Assembly: GCA_038373885.1 (NCBI GenBank)
Contig: JAWZYV010013278.1
Span: forward strand, 160,449 to 224,448
DNA length: 64,000 bases
Direction: 5' to 3'
Source of the DNA: Cheiracanthium punctorium
Taxonomy: Eukaryota > Arthropoda > Arachnida > Araneae > Cheiracanthiidae
In this document: piece by piece, positions 24,770-38,000 of the stretch
Numbering within the stretch: position 1 is the first letter of the stretch
Layout of the letters: every line of letters starts with the position of its first letter
Translations under genes and position numbers: made by a program
The notes under the pieces: generated by a model
The model's database searches: none
What the model was told of the DNA's origin: nothing
Seen by the model: only the letters and a program-made list of their open reading frames with translations

Positions 24770-25233
24770 TAACAACCATAGGCGGCTCATCCGAGGAGGA
24801 AAGAGGAACAACTGCCCCCTCACTTCTAAAAGTAAAGAAATCTTGCCACTCCCTCTACTTTTAGAAAAAAAAAAAAAAAGGAGTAAGAGCTAGGAAGAGT
24901 TTTGTCTCTGAAGGCTGTTTAAACAAGAAGAGAAAATAATTGAATCAATAATGTTGTAAAGTAGAATATAGCCCAGTTTTACAAAAACAAAACAAACAAA
25001 AAAAAAAAATCTGCTTTACCCTTTTTACACATTTGCACATGTTTTGACCCCCAATATTTTTGGTGCACTAGCTGCTTATGATAACAACTATGAATCCATT
25101 GTTTAAGCAAACTGCTTTGTTATTAAAAACTCGATGAAAATTTAACCTGTTTGAATTAATGTAAAGAACATCATTGCTTTTCTAGTACATACCTAATACT
25201 CTGAAGATAAAACAACCACTTAACAGAATAAAT

Positions 25234-25510
25234 CAGGGATGAGATTGGCAAAAGAGCAGAAAAGCTGAAATCATACAAGAGCAAAAATTTGTACATGTGA
25301 TATTTATATCCAATTAATGTGAAAGAAGTTTTAAGAGAAGAAAAACATTGGAACATGCTAGAAGATAAAAATATCACACAGTTAACTAACAACTACAATC
25401 AGGAATTCACAGAAAAAACAGAATTTTCAGAGAAAAAAGACAAAAAAGTGATTTCCTCTTTATTCACAAAAGGCTGAAATCAGCTAAAAAGCTGAAGAAT
25501 CTCATCCCTG
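25234..25510. mobile_element. hAT-like MITE downstream of METAP1
   Basis: The ends are CAGGGATGAGATT and AATCTCATCCCTG. Directly adjoining both is ATAAAT, a 6-base match rather than the 8 expected for hAT. The interior is A-rich with AAAAGCTGAA repeated near both ends. Confidence 0.72.
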
Positions 25511-25851
25511 ATAAATACTACCTAAAAAAACAAATATTTGGCAGTATTTTTTAAGCTTTTGGGAAATCATGCGTATAATTTCCTCTGGACATAGTTAACA
25601 CAGTCATACAGATTTTGCATGCTGAAATCTCTTTCTTTTTCCTTTGAGTGTACAAGAAAAATGTGCAAAAGCTTTTAAAAGAATTTAAGAAAGTCTCATT
25701 TAAAAACAAAAGCCTTGATGTACCAGTATTATTTGAATAATGAGCATCAGGTCTTATTTCTTTGTAGCACTTCAAACATCAAACAACCATGATAGAAACT
25801 TCCAAACAACTTTGGGTCATTACTTTTAATGTTAATACAATGCATTTCATG

Positions 25852-25857
25852 TTTATT
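25852..25857 (-). terminator. Candidate METAP1 polyadenylation signal
   Basis: The minus strand reads AATAAA about 60 bases after the METAP1 stop codon. It is the nearest canonical hexamer I found; the cleavage site cannot be placed by eye. Confidence 0.45.
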
Positions 25858-25917
25858 TACATATTAAGTAGCACTTGGTAAAAGTACTGCATAGTAAAAT
25901 TACAATGCACTTCACTT

Positions 25918-26087
25918 TCATTTTACATTATCCATGAAGTAAGGCTTCCCATCATGAGTACGTCGACGTGTGAGTATTTCACAACCAGTTTCAGTGACTA
26001 ACAGCGTCTGTTCGAACTGAGCTGATCGCTTTCCGTCTCTGGTCACTGCAGTCCAGTCATCAGGCCATGTTTCATCAACCCAAGTAC
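25918..26087 (-). CDS. METAP1: METAP1 exon 13 (residues 321-376, stop)
   Basis: Encodes [20 protein letters not shown], then [10 protein letters not shown] with the last metal ligand E346, then the C-terminal strand and TGA at 25918-25920. The acceptor is TTTTTAG|GTACTT. Confidence 0.95.
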
Positions 26088-29000
26088 CTAAAAATGAGAT
26101 ATTATAATCACTGGTATACATTCAAACATATCAAACTTCAAACCATTGTTTGGAATACAAAGATGGGTATCATAACAGTGTAAAAAAAAAATGGTCTCAA
26201 ATAATCGGACTTCAGAAGGTACTTTCTCTGCTAGGAATTTTTATGATTTGCAAATGTAATAAAAAAAGCAATTTTTTGCCATTGAAATAATTCTTATTTG
26301 CCAATTTCCATTTGTACACTACACATTTCCTTTTGCCACTTAAAATAAACAATTTCATATTCTGCTCTTTGGTATTATAATTACTGTAATAACACAATCC
26401 ATTGCTACGATAATTAATATCGCTTATGTTAGTATTTTTGACAGTCCAGAAAAAACTTAGATTTGGCAAAAGATGCTTATAAAACTAAATTCATTTCTAG
26501 AGTTCTTAGTAAATAAAAGTACATGAATGACAACAAGTAGAATTTTAACTTACTGGCACTCTAAAAATAATAGTAAGTTTAATGCATTTTATTAGTTTTG
26601 ATTGTGTGGCAACATTTCCACAAAGCTCACTATTTGCATCTGACTTGCAGTAATGCTGACAGATGATTCAAAGCCACATATGCATTAGCTCTCCAGCAAA
26701 GGCAGTGATCACTAGGTTGGAAAAATCTGAACGAATCTGAGACATTTTACAGTGAAAACAGTTCTCTGGATTAGTATTACACAATAGCCTTAATATTAAT
26801 CTATGCTTCAAATTCATTTTTTTAAATGAAATTTCAAATGTTTAGATAAATTTTCCTGAATTCCACAGGTTAACACATATATTAGTTGAATGCATTTTTA
26901 AAGCAACTATTTGAAATTTTAAATATGATAAATCTGAGCAGAGCTTCAGATACAGTCACATTTTTTGCCTTTCCCAAAAATTAAACAGAAGGGTATTTCC
27001 ATTGTGACTACTGTACTATTTACAGCTACAAATTAAATTTTCTTTTTAATGAATGCTCACTATAAATACATCTACAATAATTTTGTCAGCATTACAGAGT
27101 GCATGACACAGTTACAAATAAAGACACAATAGTTTAATTTTGAATTTTAGTAAAATACTGGTAACGTAATTTTATGTGTAACTTAACAATTTGACAGTAC
27201 CAATGAAAAATTAGCTACAGCTCTTTAGCTAATATTTATTTCTGAAAAAAAAAGCACTGTTTAAATTAGTAATTAAGAACATTTATATTTTCCAGCTTTT
27301 GTAGTGCCATGGAAGGATGACATAAAAAGTTTTTCTTTCCTCTGAAGAAAAATAAGTATTAAGATACAAGAAATATGCTTCTAAATAAATACAAACATAA
27401 AAAAATCAATTAAAACAAAATACACATAATTATTTAAAGTGACATATGAATATTTTTATTCAACCGTCATTTTGAAAAAGATAAAATATCTCCTTTGAAT
27501 GTGGAAAAAATTGCAAACAAACTGATACAAACATGAACCAAGAAGAGAAATTTGTCCCAAGTCTGAAAAAATGGATAAGCAAAAATTAAATTTAAAATGT
27601 TGTTAATTCTTAATATTACCTTCAGATATCATAGGTTCTATGGTAAAGCAGTGACCTGGCTTCATAATTCCAATAGCTTTGTTTTCTAAATAAATAAGAA
27701 AAGCACAAAAATTAACATCAGAAGATCCTTTTAATTATAACTATAATAATAATTAAATTAAATGTAATTAAATATAACTATATATTTTTACTGCTTTGTT
27801 AGTTTATATTATGTCTATTTGATAAGAATGCTATTCCTAAAAACAAAGAAACTGCATTTTAGCTTTCTCCTTAAATAATTAATTCTTTGGTTGTATATAC
27901 ATAGCTGCCAACCTTCCAACAACAAAATAAGGAACACAGCACGTGGTCATAAAATCAGAAATAAGGAACACAGTGCATGGTCATGATATGTATGATTAAA
28001 GATACAATTAAAAATTTTACATTAACAAAATTAAATTATGTGTAGAGAGATGATGTGCATATATAATCATTAATTTATAAAAAATAAAATATACTTAACT
28101 TGGCTCAATTACTACAATAGACTTAAGTTTTTAATGAAATGAAAGAATAATAAGATAAATGTCATTCAATTAAATTTATTGACTTATTTACAAGGACAAA
28201 TGCTCTACTAAAAGCTAAAAATGTACACGATTTTCCTTTTTTCTTTTAATTTTTAAAAATCCTTCCACAGAAGCTGAAAAACGGAACATTTTGGCCTAAA
28301 AACATATTTACGGAACAAATGCGTATAAAACGGAACACTTAGCAGCTATGGTATATATAAAAAAAAAAAAAAAGAATTTTATTTTCAACATAAACTCCCA
28401 CAAGAACACTGAAGTGAAACAGCACCATCTTGAGAGAGTGAAAACCTTTCTTGGCTGGACTGTTATAGAACTGTGCATACATAAAGGGAGCTGGTGCACA
28501 TAAAACTGTCGTGACTACAATGCCTTCCATGTTCAAACTATACCTCTGGGAGTTGCCAGGTCTCTCATCTGGAACTGTTTCAAAATTACGAAAACACTCA
28601 TAAGGGGGCAGTGTTGGTCTGCCTAAGAGATGCCCCAAAATGAAATTGGCAACATCTGTGGCCGTCATAGCGATCAAGCCTACAGTAGGCCATTGACTTG
28701 ACATAAATTCCCTCATCATAAATTCCCTATTTTTTAACTTTTTATGTGGTATGATGAGTTTTTCATAAACTAGATTTTACAGATAAGAGTAATTTAATTT
28801 TAAGGAACTCAGGATCTGAAAGTACCAAATTGTCTCACTTTCCACATAGTTATTGAAAGGTTTTGTTTACACGCAGAGGATGATTCTATTAGTTTCTATA
28901 TTGAAGAAATTAATTAACAAAAGGAAAACAAAGAAATCTAGAACATTTGCTGAAAGAAAATGACATCTTTCTTTTGTCTGTACATCAAGTAGAATCAAAG

Positions 29001-32000
29001 ATGTCACATGGTTATTTTTATTTTTGTTATCATTTTCATAAATTGTACATTTTACATTATGGTGCTATTCCTCCCTGTATAGGCTAACAGGAAAGTGTGT
29101 GTGTGTGTGTGGGGGGGGGGGGGGTAGAGTGATTTAAAAGCATATTCTATTTCAAAAGTAATTATGTCAGGAGCTTGAAAACATTTAGGATGTCTCTTTT
29201 TACAAGATATGCACTCTAAATTGGTAGAAACAATAAACTTCTGCCTGTTATGCAAATTTCAGAAAAAAAATCTTAATATTTTGCTAAATGGATCATCGTT
29301 TAATTTTGATAAGTTTATGTATATTTTCATAACACAGATGGATTTATTGTTTACTATAGTTTATAGTACAGTTAGACATCCTGAAGTTTATCAAATGCCT
29401 GAAACAATGAGTTAATTTTAATTTGTATTCAAGGGCTGTAAAGCAATTTTTTTTTTTTTAACTATCAGCATTTCAAACTAACTGTTCCACAAAGTCGTAA
29501 CTCTTCAAGTGAAAACTGAAATCTGTAAAATTTTTGCATTAAACAAACGTATTCACTATAAATAACTCCTTTCTGTGATTAATAGATAACTTTATTCTAT
29601 TTATCATCCTGTTGCAAAAAATTTCTGCAGTAATAAGTTATATTAAAGAAAAAAAAAGTGCCAAGGGCTGAAACGTTAATAATTAATATCTCAAGTATAA
29701 GAAAACATTTTCAGTAATTTGGTTTTTTTTTTTTTTTTCTTTTCTAATTCAACAATATAAGAATCAATTTATTGTAATTGATTTGACATGCTTGAAAAAT
29801 TTTCTAAAATAGATGAATTAAATTATCAGGAACTATAATATGCAGAACTGTTACAATCCTTAGTTGAAACTTGTGGTTTTAATTTGGTAATCCTTTTAAA
29901 ATCATTTTAACTATGGTTATTTTAAAGACTATATTCTTTAATTGCTTTTAATACTGTTTCAAATCTTTTTAAACATTTTTAATTTGATAAAATGAGGATT
30001 AAAATATTTTTTCACAAGGTTTTTTGCCTTTCCCATATTTTTCAAATCTAACTGTGAATTGTTAAATTCACATTTTCTAAGACTTAAAAAGAAACTAAAA
30101 AATATATAGTTTTTTATCTTTAATTAAACTAAATTTGGTGGCACAACAGCCGATACAAGGGCTTAAGTCAGCACTGTCCAGCCATGCTATTTTAAACAAT
30201 GGGCAGTGGGGTACCCTAACATACCATACTGATGTGAACATCTACAAAATTTTTCCTTAGATAAGCTTGTTTTTTATTTTGCAAACTTAAGGGATAATTG
30301 GTTGAGTCAACCTTTTCCAATCCAAGGATTAAACTTTGGGACTGAAGTATGATAGTTCAGTGCACTAATCATTACATCACTTATTTAAATTCTCATATAA
30401 TTTGTTTAGATTCGGATTTTTTTTTCCTTCAAAAAACACAATTTAAAGATAATACTAACATAATGGTATTTTAGTCATGCATAAGTACATTTAGTCCCGT
30501 TTGAAAACATATTTCAACATAAATGTGAATCAAATGCTCAACAAATTCCATTCCTATAATTAAAGAATAACACATAAAAGTAAATGATTCCTACATTTAT
30601 TGTTAAAAAAAAATGTTTTAAATAAAATAAACGTAATTTTTAATTAATTGGTCCTATAAGTCTGTAAGTAAAATAACAAAGCTTACTTGAGTAATGTGGT
30701 ACACTTGGGGTTGTGTGGAACAATCTGTTGGAATAAGAAAAGGTCTTCAGAAAATTATAATACAAATAAATTGATAAATCAGAACTCAAGTATGAAAGAT
30801 TCATTAAAGCAAACACAGCAAACAAAGACAACATAGAAAGAAAAAAAAAAAAAAAAAAGACACATACTTTACTGGTACTTAAGATTTATGCGCATTCTTT
30901 TCAAAGTGAAATTTCTTGAGAAAAAGTTATATGCATTTTTAAATTATCATAAACAAATTAAAAGAATTTACTAGGTAACTGTTTCACAGTTACATATAGG
31001 GGTAAAAAAGAAAGTTGTAAAACTTTAGGAGCCAGCAAAAATTCTTAAGAGCCACATATATATTAAATTATATTAATCAGAAAAAAAGTTAGTCACCACG
31101 GAATATCTTTTTTTATTTGCCAGGATGACCGTTTTTTTTTGTTGTTTTTGTTAAACTTAGTTATACATGTTTTAAGAGTTGAAAACATCAGTACTGTATC
31201 ACGTCAGAAACCAATCAACAGGCAAATTATACATAATACTTAGCACAAATAATAAATAAAAAAGCTACAACACATAACTTAATTTTCATGAAGTCAGGTT
31301 CCAATCTCATTAATTTAACTCTCATGGGGGAAACAGAGTAATTCCAGTAAACAAACACTCAGTAACAACAAACACTCAGTAATTACAGTACTGTTTTAAT
31401 TCAAACAGAAAACAACAGTAAGCCAATAAATATGAAGACAGAAGATTCCAAGTTAGAACAGACACTTGTTACTGTCATTACAATCTATTATCATTTTGTT
31501 GTTAGTAAACTGACTTTATTTATAGATTTCTTTTTCAATTGCTAAATTTGAACTTAAGTTTCTCAAGTTTGCAGTGAAGAGAATGAACCCAACATAAAAG
31601 ACAAAAAATCACATAAAGAAACTCTTTATGACTTACCTGTGAATGCCATGTCCACAATAGCTTCGGACTACAGAAAAACCATGGGCTTGAACATACTTTT
31701 GAATGACATTACCAATTTCTCTATACTTCTCACCTGGTTTTACTAGAAAAAAACAAACAAAAAATAATTACACCGTTAAGAACAATGACTTGCCTTAGTT
31801 ACACAATTACCTATCGCCTATCATTCAATTTTAATTTGGATTTTCATTGAATTGAAAGAACTTTCTAATAACTAGTATGTTACTGATGATAAATCACAGA
31901 CAGTAATCACAATATTTAAAAATGTTTTACTTCATTATCTAAACCAAATAATTTCTAAACCTATAATTATCTAATTTCTCAAAAAGGTGTATCTTCAAAC

Positions 32001-35000
32001 TTTAATCTGAAGTTACATTCATTTGAAAGAATTTTGCAATGTCTGTGATTTACTAATAAAATATATTGTCGTATTGGCCCGAATATAATGCAATGTTTTT
32101 TGACTGATCATTTCCCACTAAAAACTTGACTCACACTAAATTTGCAGTCTAAATATAGGATTTTTAAACTTATCTTGATGAAAAATTCCGGGATTGTGTT
32201 ATATTCAGGCTAACACAGTATAATTCACTGGGGTACTTCATGAAATACACTCTATAACAAATAAATCGACGCACCAAGAAGGACGTGTCCGATTGAGACG
32301 AAAATTGGTGGGTAGGAAGACAATGTACAGAATAGTAAATGATTAAAATTTCAGAACAATTGAATAATTTATTTCAGAGTTACAGTAACAAGTTCAATAA
32401 GCTGTTGACCTGCCGCTAGCCTGGATATAAGCTGCCACACGGCATGGCATAGACCGATAAAGCTCCCGGATGGTCTCCTGCGGTATTTCCTGCCAAATTC
32501 GCTCTAATTGTCGAACGAGGTCATCAACAGTCCGTGCCAGATGCAATCGCCTTTCCATCATATCCCAGACATGCTCGATGGGAGAGAGATCTGGCGATCT
32601 GGCAGGCCAAGGAAGAGTTTGACAAGCTTGCAGACAGTTTAGAGCAACACGAGCCGTATGTGGTCTGGCATTGTCCTGCTGAAAAACCAGCCCAGGGCAC
32701 TGCAAAAGGAACGGTAGCAAAACAGGTCTTAGGATGTCGTCCACGTGCCGCTGTGCAGTAAGTGTACCTCTAATGACGACCAAAGGGTTCCGGCTGTCAA
32801 AGGAAATGGCACCCCAGACCATAATGCCTTGTTGAGGGCCGGCGTGGCGTACAATAGTGAAAGCAGGATCCCCCCTCTGCCCTGTGCGTCTCCAAGCACG
32901 TCTTCGATGATTGTCAGGACACAGTTGGAAGCGGCATTCGTCGCTAAAGACTACACGTCCCCAGTCGGCATCATTCCAACCTGATCGAGCCCTATACCAC
33001 TGTAATCTGGCTCAGCAGTGTGCAGGCGTGAGTGGCAGGTGGCATAACGGTTGGCGCGAGCATAGATTTCGCTCTCTCAACCGTCTGTGAATGGTCATGA
33101 TGGACACTGGTGTTTGGGTTGAATGTCTGATGGTTGATAGAGATGAAGAAGGCGCTGTGACAGCTGATCGAACCATCACTATGTCCTCGCGATCTGTTGT
33201 AGCCCTAGGTCGACCGCTACCATCCTAACACTGCACTATGCCATTTTCCACCCATCCTTGGCAGCATCTTCAAATCGTCGCATCGCTTCGACTCAAATGA
33301 CGAGCGATTCTCCGATTACTCCAACCGGCCTCTTTCAATCTAATGATACGACCTCTGTCAAACTCTGACAGTTGCTCATAATGAGCACGAATCCTGCAGG
33401 GAGGCATTTTTTAAGTTGTTGAAAGGTCATCTGAATCGCAATCAAACCGAAAGTTCTAACAACCGTTGAAGTACTGCTCCTTGTATACGTCTCCTTATAT
33501 AAGTTCCGATGCGCTAGAGACCAAACTATTCATTCATTGGACACCAAATTTGAATCATTTGCATATCTGTTCAAAACATTCATGCATACGAAATTTCAAA
33601 GCAATCGGATGATTGTTTCTTGGTGCGTCGATTTTTTTGTTATAGGGTGTATTTTAGTTCCATAAAAAAAGATTGAAACTATACCATAAATACCATTTAT
33701 TTTCATGTTTATTAGCAGTATTTAGTTGTTGATTTTATTTTTTTATATACAATATTTTTAATGTAAACATTCTAAGCACTACTGAAAGAATTTTGCATAA
33801 TTGTACAATGTCCTGAAATCATAACACAATGATCATGTAAATTCCCACAACCTTAAATTTGAGTCATACTTTATAAACATATTAGTAAAAATATTTTGTG
33901 TCACATGCCCTTTAACATTTAGTTAAATAAAATTAAAGATTCAGCAAAAAAAAAAATGTTCAAAAAGTATAAAAACTCCAAAACGGACACTTAGATTTCC
34001 TACAGGTCTACTTTACAAATGCAAAAAAGAAATTACATGCATTTAAAATGATAAAATCTACAAAATTAAACCACACAAAATAATTTTGCATGTAACAAAT
34101 CTTAACATTTTTTGATACACAAGAAAATGGATTTAAGTTAAACACATGTCTTGTTAAAATAGTTGTTTTGTTAAGGCAACTTCATTTATAGTAAACTCCA
34201 GAGCATAAGGCTCATGACTGCCCAGAACTCCATCTCATCTGGACTAGTTTTTAAAAAAAAGTTCAAAGCAGCCGTGCTATGTACGTGCTATGCCGTACTA
34301 TGTTTTGTAAGTTTTGCAAAAGTTGTGACCAAAATGAAAATTTTTGGCATTAAACATGTATTTTCATACATGCAAAATCCGATTATACTGTATACATAAA
34401 TATACACTATATGCATATTAAAAAATAGAATATATAATAGCTTACTTACGTAAAGTGAAATCCCAAGATAATCCATTGATAAAGTGAAAAAAATAGAAAA
34501 AAATAAAAAGGTAGATAGCACATGGTGCCAATTAACGAGCTTATACCGGATACGTGTTTAAATTTAGCCTTTTAAGGCAATGAAAGAGTGGATAAATTGG
34601 ATATAAAGCGCCAAATTAGAACTGGTGGGCTTTTAAGCCTAATCACATGTAACCACAAATAGACGGAAAATGGAATTAATATTGAAATGGTGTGCTCTAT
34701 CATCAGGCGCCACCGCTTCATTGCCTTAAAAGGCTAAATTTAAACACTTATCTGGTATAAGCTCGTTAATTGGTACCATGTGCTATCTACCTTTTTATTT
34801 TTTCTATTTTTTTCACTTTATCAATGGATTATCTTGGGATTTCACTTTACGTAAGTAAGCTATTATATATTATATACTATTCTGTTTTATTATGCTGCAT
34901 AATGCGCTAATCTTTCAGAATATTTTTCTATATTATACTTGTCTACTGTTAAATGCATAACTCCAAAAATATCGCCAATATTAGGTAATATTCTTTAATC

Positions 35001-38000
35001 CTAAAAAATAGAATAAATTTTCATTTATCTTAAAATATGTAACATGTTTTAATATAATGGGTGGAGAGGAGGAGGGCAAGAAGTGAGTAAATAATTTATA
35101 AAACTCCTGCCTACCAGGCTTTCTTGTTATCCAACCTACTGTTCTGCCACATTAGGTTGAATAATCAAGAGCTTACTGTATTTTAATAAGTTTTAAGTAT
35201 TTGAATTTGCATTTGCCATTTTCTGTATTCATTTTTTAAAATGTAAGATTGTACTTTGATTTTTTTAATTATTGTTTTTGGGAGTATGTTAAATTATAAA
35301 GTTGATTCTGAAAATTGAATTATACATATATTAGTTTGTTTCATACCTATTTCAATAGCTTTCATCAAACATTCATACGTAACTCGAACTAACTTCTTTC
35401 CGGCTTCATCAACATTCCCAACTAAGAAAGTTTCATTTAAATCACCATGAAATCCCTTGTGATACACAGTGATGTCAACTAAAAAAGAAAATAAAGTAAA
35501 TAAAATAATTAATCTTCAAAAGTGGCATCACTTTTCACACACAAAAGCATATTTTATGGACATATTTAACATTATTATTTCTGCTTACACTTTATAAATG
35601 TGTTCATATGGTCAAGTTACAAATAAAATGTGTAAAAAAAAACCTAGCAGCTGGTAAAATTTAAATTATATTTTCTTCTGGTAAACTTTTTTTGTCACTT
35701 AATTACTCTTTGCAGCTACACTTCAGAAAGATACAACAGAAATATTTTACCCTGGATACTTAAACTGAAACTCTGCATGAGTTAAAAAGAGTTCAGCAAT
35801 CATCGCAAATTTTTTAAAGAAAATATTGCAATGTTTAATCAGTTTAAAAAAAAAAAATATGTTAAGAGACCAGAAAAGTTCAGAATGTTTCCCCACAGGT
35901 CATACCTTGCATTCTTATAAATAATAGGCTTAGAGTTATGAAGCATTCCAGGAAAATACTTAAAAATGCAATACTTTACAATTTTTTTTTAAATGGTTTG
36001 TATTAGCACGTTTTATAATGTGATTATGAGTTAAACTTTGAAAACTGTGTAGTTCATTTAGGCCATGAAGTCATTAATTGTAAGAGCAATAGTGCAGTAG
36101 TAAAACCTGGATTTTTTTCTAGACTCAGACATTTCTTTTCAAAAGGCCTTCGACAAGGAAAACTTATTTAAATACTTTCTTTAATAATATTCTTTCTCTT
36201 TGAAAAAAAAGGGAAAGCTGAATTTAAAAAAAAAGGGGGGACTATTAGTTTTGCTATGATAAAAATGTTTAAGTGACATACAATGTATGACGCATTTAAC
36301 TTATAAACATTTGAAAAGAATTCTATTTGTGTTAAATATTTATGAGCATTCACATTTATATCTTGCGCATTAATAATTATTGTTGTTCGAATCTCAAAAT
36401 TAATTTTGATTAAGACTGCATGAGGAAATAAAAGAACTTTTTGGATTGCATAGCAGATAACTGAATTTACATAAAATTAAAAACACACAAAACTATTCTG
36501 ATAACAGCCGAATAATGATTCTTACAATAATTAATGCACAGAAAAAGGGGTGTTTATTTTTCATATTAAAAATACATTCAAACTAAATTCCGCTTCATAC
36601 TTATAAATGCTTTAATAATCAATTTCCTCAAAGTAACAAAATGTTTTTAACTTTCAAATTGGGGATACATCATTAATTTTAAATTTTAAACTTTAAAAAA
36701 TAAAACATTATTCCTCTAATTTTGTATAATGTTAAATGAAGCAAAAATATATTATATTTTCATGGATGTGTACTACATAATTATGCATAATGCCAATAAT
36801 TATATGCAAATATGTTAAACCTTTATTTATTTACCCTTTAAAAAAAATTATATAACTTATGAAATAACCATTCAAAATTCACTTTCAAATTACATTTTAA
36901 TATTTAAACATCATTAACTTTAAATGTGTTATTTCCCAGTTATAAAATGTGTATGTTATATAATAATTTATTGCTTCCTTAGCAGTAAATTTCATCTAAA
37001 GAAGTTGAGGGAACCTTCAAACTTTTAAAAACTCACTACACAAATACTTTATTAGCATGCTTCCATTTTATTACTTAATTTAAACAATCTTATAAAGGTT
37101 CCTACAATTATGCAAGTTTTTATTTCCTTAACACCCATGCTACTTTTTCTTGACTTTGCTACTTAGCTTTTTTTTTTTTTTTTTTTTTTTGACATCTTGT
37201 TCTTATTTTAAGTGTGTCAATTCTATAATATATTAGAAGTAATATTTTAAACTATTACATCTTAAATTATTATACTCAAAATACTAAAGCAACTAATAAA
37301 ACTTTATTAAATTTCTTAAACTAGCACATTCTGTGATTTTCATATATGGCAATCTATACAGAAAATGCCTTTGAAATTAACTGCTAATAATGCAGTAATA
37401 ATGTAGAGTAAATAAAATATTTGAATTTATATATATTCAGTATCTATGCAGCACATTTATATTTGGGTTTTTTACTCGATAAAAATTCTATGTCTGTAAA
37501 CAATCCTAAAAAAAAAAATTCAGCAGATCTGCATGGTGCACGGTTATTTTAGATTTGATGATGGTAACAGATTTGATATTAATTATATGTTTCCTATAAA
37601 CATTAATAAAAATATTTAATGATTACTTTAGACAGATTCTTGACTTAATTAGAGCCTTTTTTTATACATTTTTATCAATATTATTAAAATTAATTTTGTC
37701 ATTTTAGAACTGAGAAAAATAGTGTGTTATAATCTTCATTAGCTATTGCCAATAAATATTTCACAAATACATTCCTCATGAAGACCTTTTAAGTTAATCT
37801 GACCCTAAAAATAAAGTTCAGCTAGCAAAATCCATAAGTATATTCAACTATCATAAGCCTGTAATAAATAAATAAATAAATAAATATAAAATAAAAGTCA
37901 ATTTTTAATTCTAAGGCATTGGAGATTTCAATAAAGGAATGATCAAGATGAAAGCAGCATTCGTAAGAAGAATGAGAAAAGATTAAAACTAGAATATATC

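Larger units (their letters stand above)
20413..25233. other. Gene-free stretch downstream of METAP1
   Basis: Contains the repeats at 22150-22870, 23848-23962 and 24374-24769, an A-run at 23222-23249, a CA run near 24066-24088, and GTAGACACCCTGTA near 24359, a hAT-like end also seen at 63937. No protein gene seen. Confidence 0.5.

Noticed and set aside
28339..28719. 126-codon open frame, minus strand
   Set aside because: Crosses a MITE end and a repeat copy; no recognisable protein features.
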